Source of the DNA: Spongiactinospora sp. TRM90649
GTDB taxonomy: Bacteria; Actinomycetota; Actinomycetes; Streptosporangiales; Streptosporangiaceae
Assembly (NCBI RefSeq): GCF_029382225.1
Contig: NZ_JARLTC010000009.1
Coordinates: 62,001-126,000 of the forward strand
Direction of reading: 5' to 3'
Length of the DNA: 64,000 bases
Shown here: positions 8,564 to 17,189 of the stretch, in pieces
Layout of the letters: every line of letters begins with the position of its first letter
How positions within the stretch are numbered: position 1 is the stretch's first letter
Translations under genes and position numbers: made by a program
Notes under the pieces: generated by a model
What the model saw: the letters and a program-made list of their open reading frames with translations, nothing else
The model's database searches: none
What the model was told of the DNA's origin: nothing

Positions 8564-9010
8564 CACGATCTCCTTCGGTTCACAGTGTCGGCGGCACCTC
8601 ACGCAGAGCGTCGGTGGACATCGACGGATACATGGGAAGGGAGAAGACGTCTTTCGCCAGTCGCTCAGTGACCCATCCCGGCATCCGGGACGCGCGAACC
8701 CGACACCGTAGGGACTGGCCGTGGACGGCTGATATTCAGCGTCACTCAGTTCTCGGCATACTGTGCGGCACCCGGCGGCGGCCCTCGATGTATCGGCCGA
8801 TGAGTTTCCGCCGCAGCATTTCCGCCCGTGGCTCATCCAAGCGACTGTTGTGGCCGGGTGCCTGGCCACATAATAACCTCCATCCATCCCGCAAAAGCCA
8901 GACGAGCCCTTCCTGCCGCGCGGACCGCCCCGCGAAGCCCCGGCACAGAGCACCATAAAATATGCCTGCGGGCCGATTTGAAAGCATCCAATTGGAGATG
9001 ATCGAGAAGT
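8564..9010. other. Divergent intergenic region
   Basis: About 530 nt separate the C-methyltransferase (start 8563, minus) from the glycosyltransferase (start 9096, plus). Open frames cross it on both strands, but none has a recognisable product or a good ribosome binding site. The last 130 nt before 9096 are clearly more AT-rich and probably hold the glycosyltransferase promoter. Confidence 0.5.
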
Positions 9011-9026
9011 CTAGGAAAAACACTTG
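9011..9026. promoter_or_regulatory. Candidate operator, CTAG palindrome (site 2)
   Basis: CTAGGAAAAACACTTG lies 70 nt before the glycosyltransferase start. It fits 12 of 16 positions of the known PimM-type LuxR box CTVGGGAWWTCCCBAG; the right half is weak. Confidence 0.3.
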
Positions 9027-9095
9027 ACCTTACCGAGGCGTTGCGCGACGACGGTCGGTTGAATATACATTTAGCCGACGCGGATCGGAGGACCT

Positions 9096-10235
9096 GTGAA
9101 GATACTGTTTATCGCCGGACCGACGAAGTCGAGCGTATTCGGCCTCGCTCCCCTCGCGACCGCCGCCAAGGCGCGCGGCCATCGCATCATCCTCGCCTCC
9201 TCGCTGGAGGGCGTCTCCGCGGCCGTGGGCATCGGCGTGCCGGCGTACTCGATGACTTCGCTGACCCTGACGGAACTGATGACGCTGGATCGCGCGGGCA
9301 ATGACCTGCGCATCCCGCAGAACGAGGCGGAGCTGCCGCTCTTCCTCGGCGGCATGTTCGGGCGGATGGCCGCCGCCGGCTTCGACCGCCTGCACGACCT
9401 GGTGACCGACTGGCGGCCCGACCTCATCGTCGGCGGCCCGCATTCCTACGTCGCGCCCATGCTCGCCGGCCCGCTCGGCGTGCCGTGCGTACGGCACTTG
9501 CTGACCGGGAACACGGTCGACAGGGAAGGCGTCCACCCCGGCGTGGAGGAGGAGCTCCGCCCCGAGCTGGACAAACTGAAACTCGATCACGTCCCCGCCT
9601 TCGACCTGGCCGTCGACATCTTCCCGGCGAGCCTGCTGCCCGAGGGCGCCGGCTCTGTGCAGCCATTGCGGTGGACCCCGATGAACGAGCAGCGTCCGCT
9701 CGAACCGTGGATGTTCAGCCAGGGAGAACGCCGCAGGGTGGTGGTGACCGCAGGCAGCCTCGCGACCACCGACCACAACTTCGGCTTCCTCCTCGGCCTC
9801 GTCGACGCCTTCTCGGCCCTGGACGTGGAGGTGGTGGTCGCGGCGCCGGACGAGGTGGCCGAAGAGTTGCGCGACGAGCGCGGCGTCGCCCACGCCGGCT
9901 GGTTCCCGCTGGATGTGGTGCTGCACACCTGCGATCTGATCGTCCACCACTCCGGCACCATGACCGCGCTGGCCGCGCTGCACGCCGGGGTGCCGCAGCT
10001 GATCATCCCGCAGGAGAGCAGGTTCATCGAGTGGGCGCAGATGCTGGCCGCCACGCACGCCGCGATCACGCTGCCGCCCGGAGAGGACACCCCTGACGTC
10101 CTGGCCGCCGCCGGCCGGGAACTGCTGAGCGACCCCCGATACGTCCGGGGAGCGGGCGAGATCGCCAGGGAGATCGCCGAGATGCCCGCGCCCACCGACG
10201 TCGTCGGCGTCCTGGAAGAGCTCGTGAAAGCCTAG
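9096..10235 (+). CDS. GT-B glycosyltransferase (MGT/EryCIII-like)
   Basis: 379 residues with the layout of antibiotic GT1 glycosyltransferases: an N-terminal acceptor domain starting MKILFIAGPTKSS and a C-terminal nucleotide-sugar domain with the signature HHSGTMTALAALHAGVPQ near residues 283 to 300. It should transfer a deoxysugar from dTDP or GDP to the growing oligosaccharide or to the orsellinate ester. GTG start at 9096 with GGAGG 5 nt upstream. It is followed 7 nt later by a GalE-like epimerase, and the pair forms an operon. Orthosomycin clusters have several glycosyltransferases; the specificity cannot be assigned. Confidence 0.85.
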   Translation: MKILFIAGPTKSSVFGLAPLATAAKARGHRIILASSLEGVSAAVGIGVPAYSMTSLTLTELMTLDRAGNDLRIPQNEAELPLFLGGMFGRMAAAGFDRLHDLVTDWRPDLIVGGPHSYVAPMLAGPLGVPCVRHLLTGNTVDREGVHPGVEEELRPELDKLKLDHVPAFDLAVDIFPASLLPEGAGSVQPLRWTPMNEQRPLEPWMFSQGERRRVVVTAGSLATTDHNFGFLLGLVDAFSALDVEVVVAAPDEVAEELRDERGVAHAGWFPLDVVLHTCDLIVHHSGTMTALAALHAGVPQLIIPQESRFIEWAQMLAATHAAITLPPGEDTPDVLAAAGRELLSDPRYVRGAGEIAREIAEMPAPTDVVGVLEELVKA

Positions 10236-10242
10236 GAGTGGC

Positions 10243-11181
10243 ATGCGTGTGCTCGTGACCGGCGGATGCGGGTTCATAGGTTCACACCTGACGGACGCGT
10301 TGTTCGAGCGGGGAGACGCCGTAACCGTTCTCGACGACCTGTCCACCGGCCTGGCCGGACGGGTGAACCCGCAGGTCACCGTCTACCGACAGTCGATCGC
10401 GGACGCCGCGGCGCTCACCGGCGTGGTCCAGCGGCTCCGCCCGGCCGTGATCTGCCATCTGGCGGCCCAGCCCGACGTGCGGGTCTCGGTCGCCGCGCCC
10501 GCGGCGGACGCGGGGATCAACGTGGTCGGCACCGTCAACGTGCTGGAGGCCGCGCGCGCGGTCGGCGCCAGGGTCGTCTTCGCCTCCACCGGCGGCGCCC
10601 TGTACGGCACCACCACCGTGAGCCCTTCCCCCGAAGAGCTCACGCCGAGGCCCGAGTCCCCCTACGGCACCGCCAAATACTGCGCCGAGCAGTACATCGG
10701 CCTCTACAACAGGTTGTACGGCACCGGCCACGCCGTGCTCCGGCTCGGCAACGTCTACGGCCCGCGCCAGGACCCGTCGGGAGAGGCCGGCGTCGTGGCG
10801 ATCTTCTGCGGCCAGATCCTGCGCGAGCAACGGCCGACCGTGTACGGCGACGGCAGGCAGACCCGCGACTACGTCTACGTCGGCGACATCGTCGAGGCGT
10901 TCCTCGCCGCGATCGAGCATGGGGGTCCCGGGGTGTGGAACATCGGCACCGGGACCCCGGCCACCGTCTTGGACGTGCTGGAGGTCATCGGGCGAATCGC
11001 CGGCCGTACCCCGGAGCCGTTGTTCGCCCGCCCCCGCGCCGGTGAACTGCTGCACTCCGCGCTGGAGGTGAGCAGGGCGACCGCCGAGCTGAAATGGCGC
11101 ACCCGCACCTCCCTCGATGAAGGGATCGCCCAGGTTTACGCATGGGCGGCGGCCGACAGCCCCGTGCGCGCCCAGCGCTAA
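10243..11181 (+). CDS. NDP-sugar 4-epimerase/dehydratase (extended SDR, GalE-like)
   Basis: 312 residues, Rossmann motif GGCGFIGSH near residue 7, DDLSTG after beta 2 (typical of UDP-glucose 4-epimerases), catalytic YGTAK near 140 and RLGNVYGPRQDP. It most resembles UDP-glucose/UDP-arabinose 4-epimerases and decarboxylating relatives. It probably sets a C4 configuration or prepares a pentose such as the L-lyxose of orthosomycins; this is inference. ATG start with GGAG in the 7-nt gap after the glycosyltransferase. A candidate operator for the next operon begins 5 nt after its stop. Confidence 0.75.
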   Translation: MRVLVTGGCGFIGSHLTDALFERGDAVTVLDDLSTGLAGRVNPQVTVYRQSIADAAALTGVVQRLRPAVICHLAAQPDVRVSVAAPAADAGINVVGTVNVLEAARAVGARVVFASTGGALYGTTTVSPSPEELTPRPESPYGTAKYCAEQYIGLYNRLYGTGHAVLRLGNVYGPRQDPSGEAGVVAIFCGQILREQRPTVYGDGRQTRDYVYVGDIVEAFLAAIEHGGPGVWNIGTGTPATVLDVLEVIGRIAGRTPEPLFARPRAGELLHSALEVSRATAELKWRTRTSLDEGIAQVYAWAAADSPVRAQR

Positions 11182-11185
11182 TATT

Positions 11186-11201
11186 TTGGGGTTTTCCTCA
11201 G
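11186..11201. promoter_or_regulatory. Candidate operator (site 3)
   Basis: TTGGGGTTTTCCTCAG lies 60 nt before the E1 alpha start and matches 13 of 16 positions of CTVGGGAWWTCCCBAG. A second TTTCCC/GATTTCCT stretch follows directly. Confidence 0.4.
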
Positions 11202-11261
11202 TTTCCCGGAGATTTCCTCCGCGTACAGTGATGCCATGTCTTCATCGGGAAAGGTAGTTCT

Positions 11262-12242
11262 TTGACGAGCGCGCCGGAACGATCCCGTCACCTTTATCGA
11301 GAGATGCGCCTGATCCGCGAATTCGAAGAACGCTGCCTTGAAATGGCCCTTTCCGGGGAACTCGTGGGTGGAATTCATCCGTACATCGGCCAGGAAGCGA
11401 TAGCGGTGGGCGTGTGCTCCCGCCTGGCCGTGAACGACGTCATCACCAGCACCCACCGGGGACACGGGCACGTGCTGGCCAAAGGGGCCGATCCGAAGCG
11501 GATGCTGGCCGAGCTGTGCGGCAGCATCGAGGGCCTCAACCACGGCCGCGGCGGCTCGATGCACGCGGCCGACGTCAGCTTGGGGATCTTCGGCGCGAAC
11601 GGGATCGTGGGAGCGGGCGCTCCCATCGCGGTCGGCGCGGCGTGGGCGGCCAGACGGGCCGGCCGCGATCAGGTGGCGGTGAGCTTCTTCGGAGACGGGG
11701 CGCTGAGCCAGGGGGTCGTGCTGGAGGCGTTCAACCTGGCCGCGCTCTGGTCGCTGCCGGTCGTGTTCGTCTGCGAGAACAACGGGTACGCGACCAGCCT
11801 GCCGGTGGCCGCGGGACTGGCGGGCGATCCGGTGCGGCGGGCCGCCGGCTTCGGCGTCACAGCGCGCGCGGTCGACGGCATGGACGTCGAGGCGGTGGCC
11901 GAGGCGGCGGACGAGGCGGTCGACGGCTGCCGGCGCGGCGCCGGCCCCTACTTCCTGGAGTGCCGGACCTACCGCTTCAATGGTCACCACTCCTACGAGC
12001 ACCAGGTGGGACTCAACTACCGCGACGACGACGAGGTCGCCCGCTGGCGGGATCGCGATCCGCTGACGCTGCAGGCCGGCCGCCTCCCGGCAGATGTCGT
12101 CGAGGCCGCGGACGAGGAGATCGCCGCACTCCTCGCCGACGCCGTGGCGTTCGCCCGATCGAGCCCGGCGCCGGATCCGGGAGACGCGCTGCGCTACCTC
12201 TACGCCAATCCGATGGGAACGCGGACCGGGGCGGTGCTCTGA
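11262..12242 (+). CDS. aviB1: Thiamine-diphosphate dehydrogenase E1 alpha subunit (AviB1-like)
   Basis: 326 residues, alpha subunit of a pyruvate dehydrogenase-type E1. The ThDP/Mg motif runs from GDGALSQG near 144 to CENN near 173; the GANGIVGAGAP loop precedes it. With the beta subunit it decarboxylates a 2-oxo acid, most likely pyruvate, and carries the two-carbon unit. No E2 or E3 gene is nearby, which fits the view from avilamycin (AviB1/AviB2) that the pair supplies the two-carbon branch of the eurekanate residue. The start is TTG at 11262 with AAAGG upstream; the next in-frame ATG would remove the conserved N-terminus. Stop overlaps the beta start (ATGA). Confidence 0.85.
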   Translation: MTSAPERSRHLYREMRLIREFEERCLEMALSGELVGGIHPYIGQEAIAVGVCSRLAVNDVITSTHRGHGHVLAKGADPKRMLAELCGSIEGLNHGRGGSMHAADVSLGIFGANGIVGAGAPIAVGAAWAARRAGRDQVAVSFFGDGALSQGVVLEAFNLAALWSLPVVFVCENNGYATSLPVAAGLAGDPVRRAAGFGVTARAVDGMDVEAVAEAADEAVDGCRRGAGPYFLECRTYRFNGHHSYEHQVGLNYRDDDEVARWRDRDPLTLQAGRLPADVVEAADEEIAALLADAVAFARSSPAPDPGDALRYLYANPMGTRTGAVL

Positions 12243-13204
12243 TGACGCATCTGACATACATCGGCGCGCTGCACCAGGCGCTGCACGACGAGATGAGCCG
12301 CGACGAGCGGGTGTGCGTCTTCGGGGAGGACGTACGGCTCGGCCTGACCGGCATCACGTCGGGGCTGGCCGCCGCACACGGCGAGGACCGCGTGGTCGAC
12401 ATGCCGCTGTCAGAGCAGGGCTTCACCAGTCTCGCGACCGGTGCGGCGATGGCGGGCCAGCGCCCGGTCGTGGACTACCAGATCCCGTCCCTGCTGTACC
12501 TGGTGTTCGAGCAGATCGCCAACCAGGCGCACAAGTTCTCCCTGATGACCGGCGGCCAGGTGAGCGTTCCCGTCACCTACCTGGTGCCCGGCTCGGGCTC
12601 GCGCTCCGGCATGGCCGGGCAGCACTCCGACCATCCCTACAGTCTCTTCGCGCACGTGGGGATCAAGACCGTCGTGCCGGCGACGCCGTCGGACGCCTAT
12701 GGCCTGATGCTGTCGGCGATCCGCGACCCCGACCCCGTCGCCGTGTTCGTCCCCACGTTCCTGATGGGGGCGGCCGAGGAGATCACCGGAGAGCTGGGAC
12801 CGGTTCCGCTCGGCAGCGCCAGGGTCCACCGCGAGGGCACCGACGTCACCGTGGTCGCCGTCGGTCACCTGGTGCAGACCGCCCTGCAGGTCGCGGCCGA
12901 GCTGGCCGACGAGGCCTCGATCGAGGTCGTCGACCCCAGGACCGTCTACCCGATCGACTGGGCGACGCTGGGCACGTCCGTCGCGAAGACCGGGCGGTTG
13001 GTGGTGGTGGACGACTCCAACCGCGCGTGCGGCCTGGGCGGCGAGATCGTGGCCACGGCGGCTGAGGAGTTCGCGCTGGTCACCGCGCCGAAGCGGGTGT
13101 CGCGGCCGGACGGGGCGGTCATCCCGTACGCGCTCGCACTGGATCACGCGCTGCTGCCCAGCGCGCAACAGCTCATCGGAGCCCTTCGCGCCGTACTGAA
13201 GTGA
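12242..13204 (+). CDS. aviB2: Thiamine-diphosphate dehydrogenase E1 beta subunit (AviB2-like)
   Basis: 320 residues, transketolase-like pyrimidine-binding domain first (ALHDEMSRDERVCVFGEDV, MPLSEQGFTSLATGAAMAG), then the transketolase C-terminal domain (VVDPRTVYPIDW, GGEIVATAAEEF). It forms the heterotetrameric E1 with the alpha subunit encoded just upstream with a 4-nt overlap. Together they are the AviB1/AviB2 pair expected for two-carbon branch formation on a sugar acid in orthosomycin biosynthesis. An ordinary central-metabolism E1 would normally be followed by an E2 gene; here about 300 nt of non-coding DNA follow, then a HAD phosphatase. Confidence 0.85.
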   Translation: MTHLTYIGALHQALHDEMSRDERVCVFGEDVRLGLTGITSGLAAAHGEDRVVDMPLSEQGFTSLATGAAMAGQRPVVDYQIPSLLYLVFEQIANQAHKFSLMTGGQVSVPVTYLVPGSGSRSGMAGQHSDHPYSLFAHVGIKTVVPATPSDAYGLMLSAIRDPDPVAVFVPTFLMGAAEEITGELGPVPLGSARVHREGTDVTVVAVGHLVQTALQVAAELADEASIEVVDPRTVYPIDWATLGTSVAKTGRLVVVDDSNRACGLGGEIVATAAEEFALVTAPKRVSRPDGAVIPYALALDHALLPSAQQLIGALRAVLK

Positions 13205-13434
13205 CAGCCGGCGTCATGGAGGACTGACCGTCACGCCGGTTCCGTACCGGCCGCCGGTCGTGGATCCCGCGTGGCCATGCGAGCTCATCGCCGTCGGCAA
13301 GCCGCGGACAATGGTGAAAGCGCTGCGCTGGAATTCCGCCCGGGAAGCTCACCCGCGCTACTCCCGCACGCAAAAGGCTCCGGCCGCAGCCGATACACGG
13401 GGCCAGGATATCGGTCGCGATTTTGCGCCGGAGA

Positions 13435-13450
13435 ATAGGGAATCAACTAG
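13435..13450. promoter_or_regulatory. Candidate operator (site 4) inside a longer inverted repeat
   Basis: ATAGGGAATCAACTAG, 64 nt before the HAD gene. It overlaps a perfect inverted repeat with 8-nt arms (GGGAATCA and TGATTCCC around ACTAG, 13438 to 13458). Confidence 0.4.
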
Positions 13451-13467
13451 TGATTCCCGGCTACGGT

Positions 13468-13484
13468 CGATTATTCAATAATCG
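13468..13484. repeat. Perfect 17-nt palindrome
   Basis: CGATTATT-C-AATAATCG, AT-rich arms of 8 nt around one base, 30 nt before the HAD gene start and 10 nt after the inverted repeat at 13438 to 13458. Operator-like; too short and AT-rich for a terminator. Confidence 0.5.
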
Positions 13485-13513
13485 CGTGCAAGACTCGCCA
13501 CGATGCCCTGACG

Positions 13514-14218
13514 ATGCTGGAGCGAGTTGCCGTGACTGGATACAGCGCCACCGCGTTGGACGTCGGCGGAGTCATTTACTATGACGAACCTTTCGAGCTG
13601 GCCTGGCTCCAGGGCACGTTCGAACGGCTGTGCGCCACCGACCCGGGAATGACTCTCGGGACTTTCACCGAACAGGTCGATCGGCACTACTCGGGTGATG
13701 AGATCCTCGTCCGTTCCGAGGAGGCGGCGGAGAGCTGGATGCGCGTCCGCGGCGCCTGGAGCGAACTGGCCCAGGAGATTCCCGGGGCGGTGCGGGCCAT
13801 CGACGAGCTGTCCCGGGAGACGCGCACGGTCATCGTGGCCAACCAGCCGCCGGAGTGCGCCGGCGTCCTTTCGGTCTGGGGGGTCGGCGCCGCCTGCGAG
13901 GCGGTGTTCCTCGACTCGCTCGTGGGAGTGGCCAAGCCTGACCCGGCGCTGCTCGGGATGGCTCTGGACCACCTCGGCCTGCCTCCGGCCGACCTGCTGG
14001 TGGTGGGCAACCGGGTCGACCACGACGTCCTGCCCGCACTGGGCCTGGGGTGTGCCGTGGCCTTCGTCATGGAGGACGCGGGTTACCGCCGCCCATCTGG
14101 GGTGCACCCGGATCTGGACAGGGCGTATCGCGCGATCCGCTCGTCCAGGCCCGTTCCCACCGAGGGAGAGCGGGTCACGATCATCCCCTCCCTGGCCGAG
14201 CTGAGTACACGGGTCTGA
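13514..14218 (+). CDS. HAD-family hydrolase
   Basis: 234 residues. Motif I is ALDVGGVIY with the nucleophile Asp and Gly where the second Asp usually stands, then VANQP (motif II region), KPDPALL (motif III Lys) and VGNRVDHDV (motif IV acid residues). Likely a sugar-phosphate phosphatase or a related hydrolase in the cytosol; the missing acid Asp two residues after the nucleophile makes phosphatase activity uncertain. Two starts are possible: ATG at 13514, or GTG at 13532, which has GGAG 9 nt before it. It is followed by an SDR gene after 23 nt, so the two form an operon under site 4. Confidence 0.7.
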   Translation: MLERVAVTGYSATALDVGGVIYYDEPFELAWLQGTFERLCATDPGMTLGTFTEQVDRHYSGDEILVRSEEAAESWMRVRGAWSELAQEIPGAVRAIDELSRETRTVIVANQPPECAGVLSVWGVGAACEAVFLDSLVGVAKPDPALLGMALDHLGLPPADLLVVGNRVDHDVLPALGLGCAVAFVMEDAGYRRPSGVHPDLDRAYRAIRSSRPVPTEGERVTIIPSLAELSTRV

Positions 14219-14241
14219 CTGACCGAGAGGAAGGAGCGCAC

Positions 14242-15162
14242 GTGCGAAAGCGCCCGCCGGCAGTGATCGGGGCCACCGGATTCATCGGATCCCGGCTCGT
14301 GTCCGGGCTGCGCCGGGCCGGGCATGAGCCGGCCTCGTTCAACCGCACCCGCCCACCCGTGACCGACGGCCGTCCCGCGCCGGGGTTGCGCGAAGCCGAG
14401 ATCGCCTTCTTCCTCGCGACGCGGACGACCCCGGCGCTCGCGGAGTACCGGCCCGGGGAGATCGCGGCGGAGCGGGCGCTGCTCATCAGCGTGCTGGAGG
14501 AAGTGGCGAAATCGGGCCATCGGCCGGTGTTCGTACTCGCCAGTTCGGGAGGCACGGTCTACGCCCCGCACGCCTGGCCGCCGCACGCGGAGTCCGCGCC
14601 CACGGGACCCACCTCCGCGTACGGCCGGGCGAAGCTACAGTTGGAGCGCGATCTGCTGCACTACGCGGACCGGGTGCAGCCGGTGGTGCTGCGGCTGGGC
14701 AACGTCTACGGGCCGGGCCAGCGGCCCACGCAGGGCTTCGGCGTGCTCGCCAACTGGCTGGCGGCCGCGGCCCGCGACGAGCCGGTCCGCCTCATCGGCG
14801 ATCCCCAGGTGGTCAGGGACTACGTGCACGTGGACGACGTCACCGGGCTCCTGGCGACGCTCCACCGGTACGTCAGGGAGGACAAGGCCGACCGGGTGCC
14901 CGCCATCCTGAACGTCGGCTCCGGCGTGCCCACCTCCCTGGCCGAGCTGCTGGACATCGTCTCGGCCTCGGTCGGGCGCGAGCTCACCGTGATCCGGGAG
15001 CGCGGCCGGCACTTCGACCAGCGCAGCACCTGGCTGGACTCCTCCTTGGCCGCCGCCTCGCTGGGGTGGCGGGCGACGACCGGTCTCGATGAGGGCGTGC
15101 GCCAGTACTGGAAGCAGGTGACGGAGGCCCAGTCGAGCGTGGACGTGATCGGCAGCCTGTGA
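14242..15162 (+). CDS. NAD-dependent epimerase/dehydratase (extended SDR)
   Basis: 306 residues with GATGFIGSR near residue 9 and catalytic YGRAK near 126, then LRLGNVYGPGQRP and the substrate-loop pattern RDYVHVDDV. It belongs to the NDP-sugar epimerase/dehydratase/reductase superfamily and presumably changes one sugar nucleotide of the pathway. GTG start at 14242 has AAGGAG 5 nt upstream; a longer frame from 14050 overlaps the HAD gene and is not real. The stop is directly adjacent, with no spacing, to the stop of the convergent glycosyltransferase gene, so no terminator fits between them. Confidence 0.75.
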   Translation: MRKRPPAVIGATGFIGSRLVSGLRRAGHEPASFNRTRPPVTDGRPAPGLREAEIAFFLATRTTPALAEYRPGEIAAERALLISVLEEVAKSGHRPVFVLASSGGTVYAPHAWPPHAESAPTGPTSAYGRAKLQLERDLLHYADRVQPVVLRLGNVYGPGQRPTQGFGVLANWLAAAARDEPVRLIGDPQVVRDYVHVDDVTGLLATLHRYVREDKADRVPAILNVGSGVPTSLAELLDIVSASVGRELTVIRERGRHFDQRSTWLDSSLAAASLGWRATTGLDEGVRQYWKQVTEAQSSVDVIGSL

Positions 15163-16047
15163 TCACATCTGGTCGGGCCGGTGCTGGGAGGAGATCGGCG
15201 TGCGGGACCGGCGCAGCCGCAGCAGAAGCCCGTGGACGGCGCCGGCGGCGGTGGCGGCGCCGTACAGGCAGGCCAGCGGCCAGCCCGCGGTGCGGTGCCT
15301 GTTCCACTCTTTGCGCAGTCCCGGGACCGTCTCGTTCCTGCCGGCCTCCGTCCTCCCCTGCCAGTAGGCCCGCCGCAGGAGATAGCGCAGCCGCAGCCTG
15401 CCGCGGTCCACGTCGTGCACGACGGAGTGCTCCGGCAGCAGCGCCTCCCGCCCGCCCGCCTGTCTCATCAGCTTGATGAAGGTGGTGTCCTCGCCGGACT
15501 GGAGGCTCTTTCCGGTACGGCTGAGCTTCAGGTCGAAGCGGAGGCCGTGGGCATGGGCGAAGGCGGTGTCCACCGCCATGCAGGCCCCCCAGATCTTGAT
15601 CTCGCCTTCGTCGCGGTGCCAGCCGACGAGGTGGAACTGGCCCGGGGTGAAGTACCACGGCAGGCGGCACGGCGGCCGGCGCAGCCGGACGCCGGCCATG
15701 TGAGCGCCAGCGCGCAGGGACTCGCGGACGGCGGTGACGGCCGCCTTGTCGAGCCGGACGTCGTCGTCGGCGAACATCACATGATGCTCCGGCCATTCCG
15801 CGAGCACTTCGTTGCGGGAGGCCGACAGCCCCCGGGTGGCGCCGATGATGCGCATGGTTCCGCCCATCGCGCGCACTTCGGCGGCCACCTTCTCCGCCTC
15901 CGGGCTGGCAGGCCGGTCGAGGAGCACGAAATACTGGTCTCCGGACAACTGGGCCAGGTTATGACTCACATGCTTGAGCACGTTCTCGCAGCGGAAAGCG
16001 CAAATCGCCACCACCATCGGCCGGTCCCGCGGGTCGTCGTCTCGCAT
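15163..16047 (-). CDS. GT-A glycosyltransferase, family 2
   Basis: 294 residues with the GT2 fold signs: MVVAICAFRCENVLKHV at the N-terminus, the metal-binding FADDDVRLD near residue 90, and SGEDTTFIKLMRQAG as the catalytic ED region. A basic C-terminal tail with a hydrophobic patch (GWPLACLYGAATAAGAVHGLLL) may sit at the membrane. GT2-type enzymes next to GT1-type ones are expected in orthosomycin clusters, where sugars such as mannose or lyxose come from different nucleotide donors. ATG start at 16047 with a weak ribosome site. A good palindromic operator candidate lies 57 nt upstream. Confidence 0.8.
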   Translation of the reverse strand: MRDDDPRDRPMVVAICAFRCENVLKHVSHNLAQLSGDQYFVLLDRPASPEAEKVAAEVRAMGGTMRIIGATRGLSASRNEVLAEWPEHHVMFADDDVRLDKAAVTAVRESLRAGAHMAGVRLRRPPCRLPWYFTPGQFHLVGWHRDEGEIKIWGACMAVDTAFAHAHGLRFDLKLSRTGKSLQSGEDTTFIKLMRQAGGREALLPEHSVVHDVDRGRLRLRYLLRRAYWQGRTEAGRNETVPGLRKEWNRHRTAGWPLACLYGAATAAGAVHGLLLRLRRSRTPISSQHRPDQM

Positions 16048-16103
16048 CGTTCAGTCTCCACCGGTAGGCATTGAAAGTTCGATGCCAGTCTTGCCGTAGT
16101 TTT

Positions 16104-16119
16104 ATAGGGAAATTCCTAG
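16104..16119. promoter_or_regulatory. Candidate operator (site 5, best match)
   Basis: ATAGGGAAATTCCTAG matches 14 of 16 positions of the PimM-type LuxR box CTVGGGAWWTCCCBAG. It lies 57 nt upstream of the family 2 glycosyltransferase, in an AT-rich stretch suited to a promoter. Confidence 0.5.
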
Positions 16120-16808
16120 CCTATTATCAAGCATATTATGCGCATGTCTGAGAATATGAACGTAAGCTCTCCGATGGAGGTCGGGCATGTTTCCATGGGC
16201 GCACCGAGTGGCCGCGGGAGATCCGCCGCTCACCTCTCGCACGCAGTGTCGCCGCAGGAAACCGAGAACGGCGTCGCGCCATGGTGGATGCCTTTCGCCG
16301 ACCTCCTCCTCTTCTTTCCGAAGGCGGCGGGGGCCGGGCGGCGACGCCCTCGGCGGTGCGGGTGACGCTCGCGACCGACGCGAGATGGCGGCACCGCCGT
16401 CATACGGCCAAGCCGGCGCCGAGGCGGAGCAGCCGCCCATTATCGGGCGGGTGGACGTCGTGGTGGACCAAGACCTCGTGGCGGGCGTTCCGATCGAGGC
16501 AGGGAGGCGGTCCACGACTTCCCGGTGGACACGCTGCCCGCCTCATCGGCTCCCCGGTGGGTGCACTGCGGTTCTGCTGAGTCTCAGGGGCGGGGAACCC
16601 TCTCACCCAGTCGCACCTGGCCCGCCGCGGTCGCCCGGTCTCTGAAACCGGATCCGACCTCGCCGGCCATGGGAGCGGGCTGCCAGATACGGCCGTTCCG
16701 CAGTCCGCTGATGCGAGACCTGCCAGTGGATCTCATTTCCTGCTGCCCGGTCATCGACTTCTGCGACAGACGCCTTCCCGCGCAGCCTGATCGACTTCGT
16801 TCCAACTC
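16120..16808. other. Intergenic region without a recognised gene
   Basis: About 690 nt between the family 2 glycosyltransferase and the LuxR-type gene. Short frames overlap here in several registers. One from 16138 has no ribosome binding site. Another stretch around 16440 to 16500 reads protein-like (IIGRVDVVVDQDLVAGVP) but is broken by frame changes on both sides, so it may be a decayed gene. No function can be assigned. Confidence 0.4.
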
Positions 16809-17189
16809 TCAAGGAACGGGAAAGCGTTCCATGCGGGGCGGCGGGATACGGCTGTCGTGCCGAGGCGATTCCGGCGGCCACGTGCCGGGGAGGAGAATTC
16901 CCATCGAATACGCCTTGGCGACGAGCGCCGGACGGTTCGGCACTCGAAGCTGCTGCAAGAGCTTGCTGACGTGGTATTCGACCCCTTGGCGACTAAGATA
17001 CAGCTTGCCGGCGATCTTAAGGGTTCGTTCTCCTGCGGCGATGCTTTCGATGATTTTGACGTGCAATTCCGATAAGGGGGTAGCAGAGTTGGAGTGCATA
17101 GTCCTCTTATCTATCGACCTTATCCGTCCCTGTTGAATTCGATCAATGCGATCGACGTCCTCGTCCTCTAATTGGTTTTCACATGGCAT
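16809..17189 (-). CDS. Small LuxR-type HTH regulator
   Basis: 126 residues. Residues 38 to 98 form a LuxR/NarL-type helix-turn-helix (LSELHVKIIESIAAGERTLK, then LYLSRQGVEYHVSKLLQQL). There is no receiver, PAS or ATPase domain, so it is a DNA-binding module with a short N-terminal arm and a proline-rich tail. Start options: ATG at 17189, directly after GAGAGGGGG, or ATG at 17099 after AAGAGG. If the first is used, codon 7 (17169 to 17171) is TTA, which in streptomycete-like bacteria makes expression depend on the bldA tRNA. A copy of the CTAG palindrome lies 223 nt upstream, so autoregulation is possible. Probable cluster regulator. Confidence 0.75.
   Translation of the reverse strand: MPCENQLEDEDVDRIDRIQQGRIRSIDKRTMHSNSATPLSELHVKIIESIAAGERTLKIAGKLYLSRQGVEYHVSKLLQQLRVPNRPALVAKAYSMGILLPGTWPPESPRHDSRIPPPRMERFPVP

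Noticed and set aside
8742..9023. 93-codon minus-strand frame in the divergent region
   Set aside because: No ribosome site or family features; it lies in what looks like promoter DNA of two operons.
16138..16365. 75-codon plus-strand frame after the family 2 glycosyltransferase
   Set aside because: No Shine-Dalgarno before the ATG, no family similarity, and neighbouring registers look equally open.
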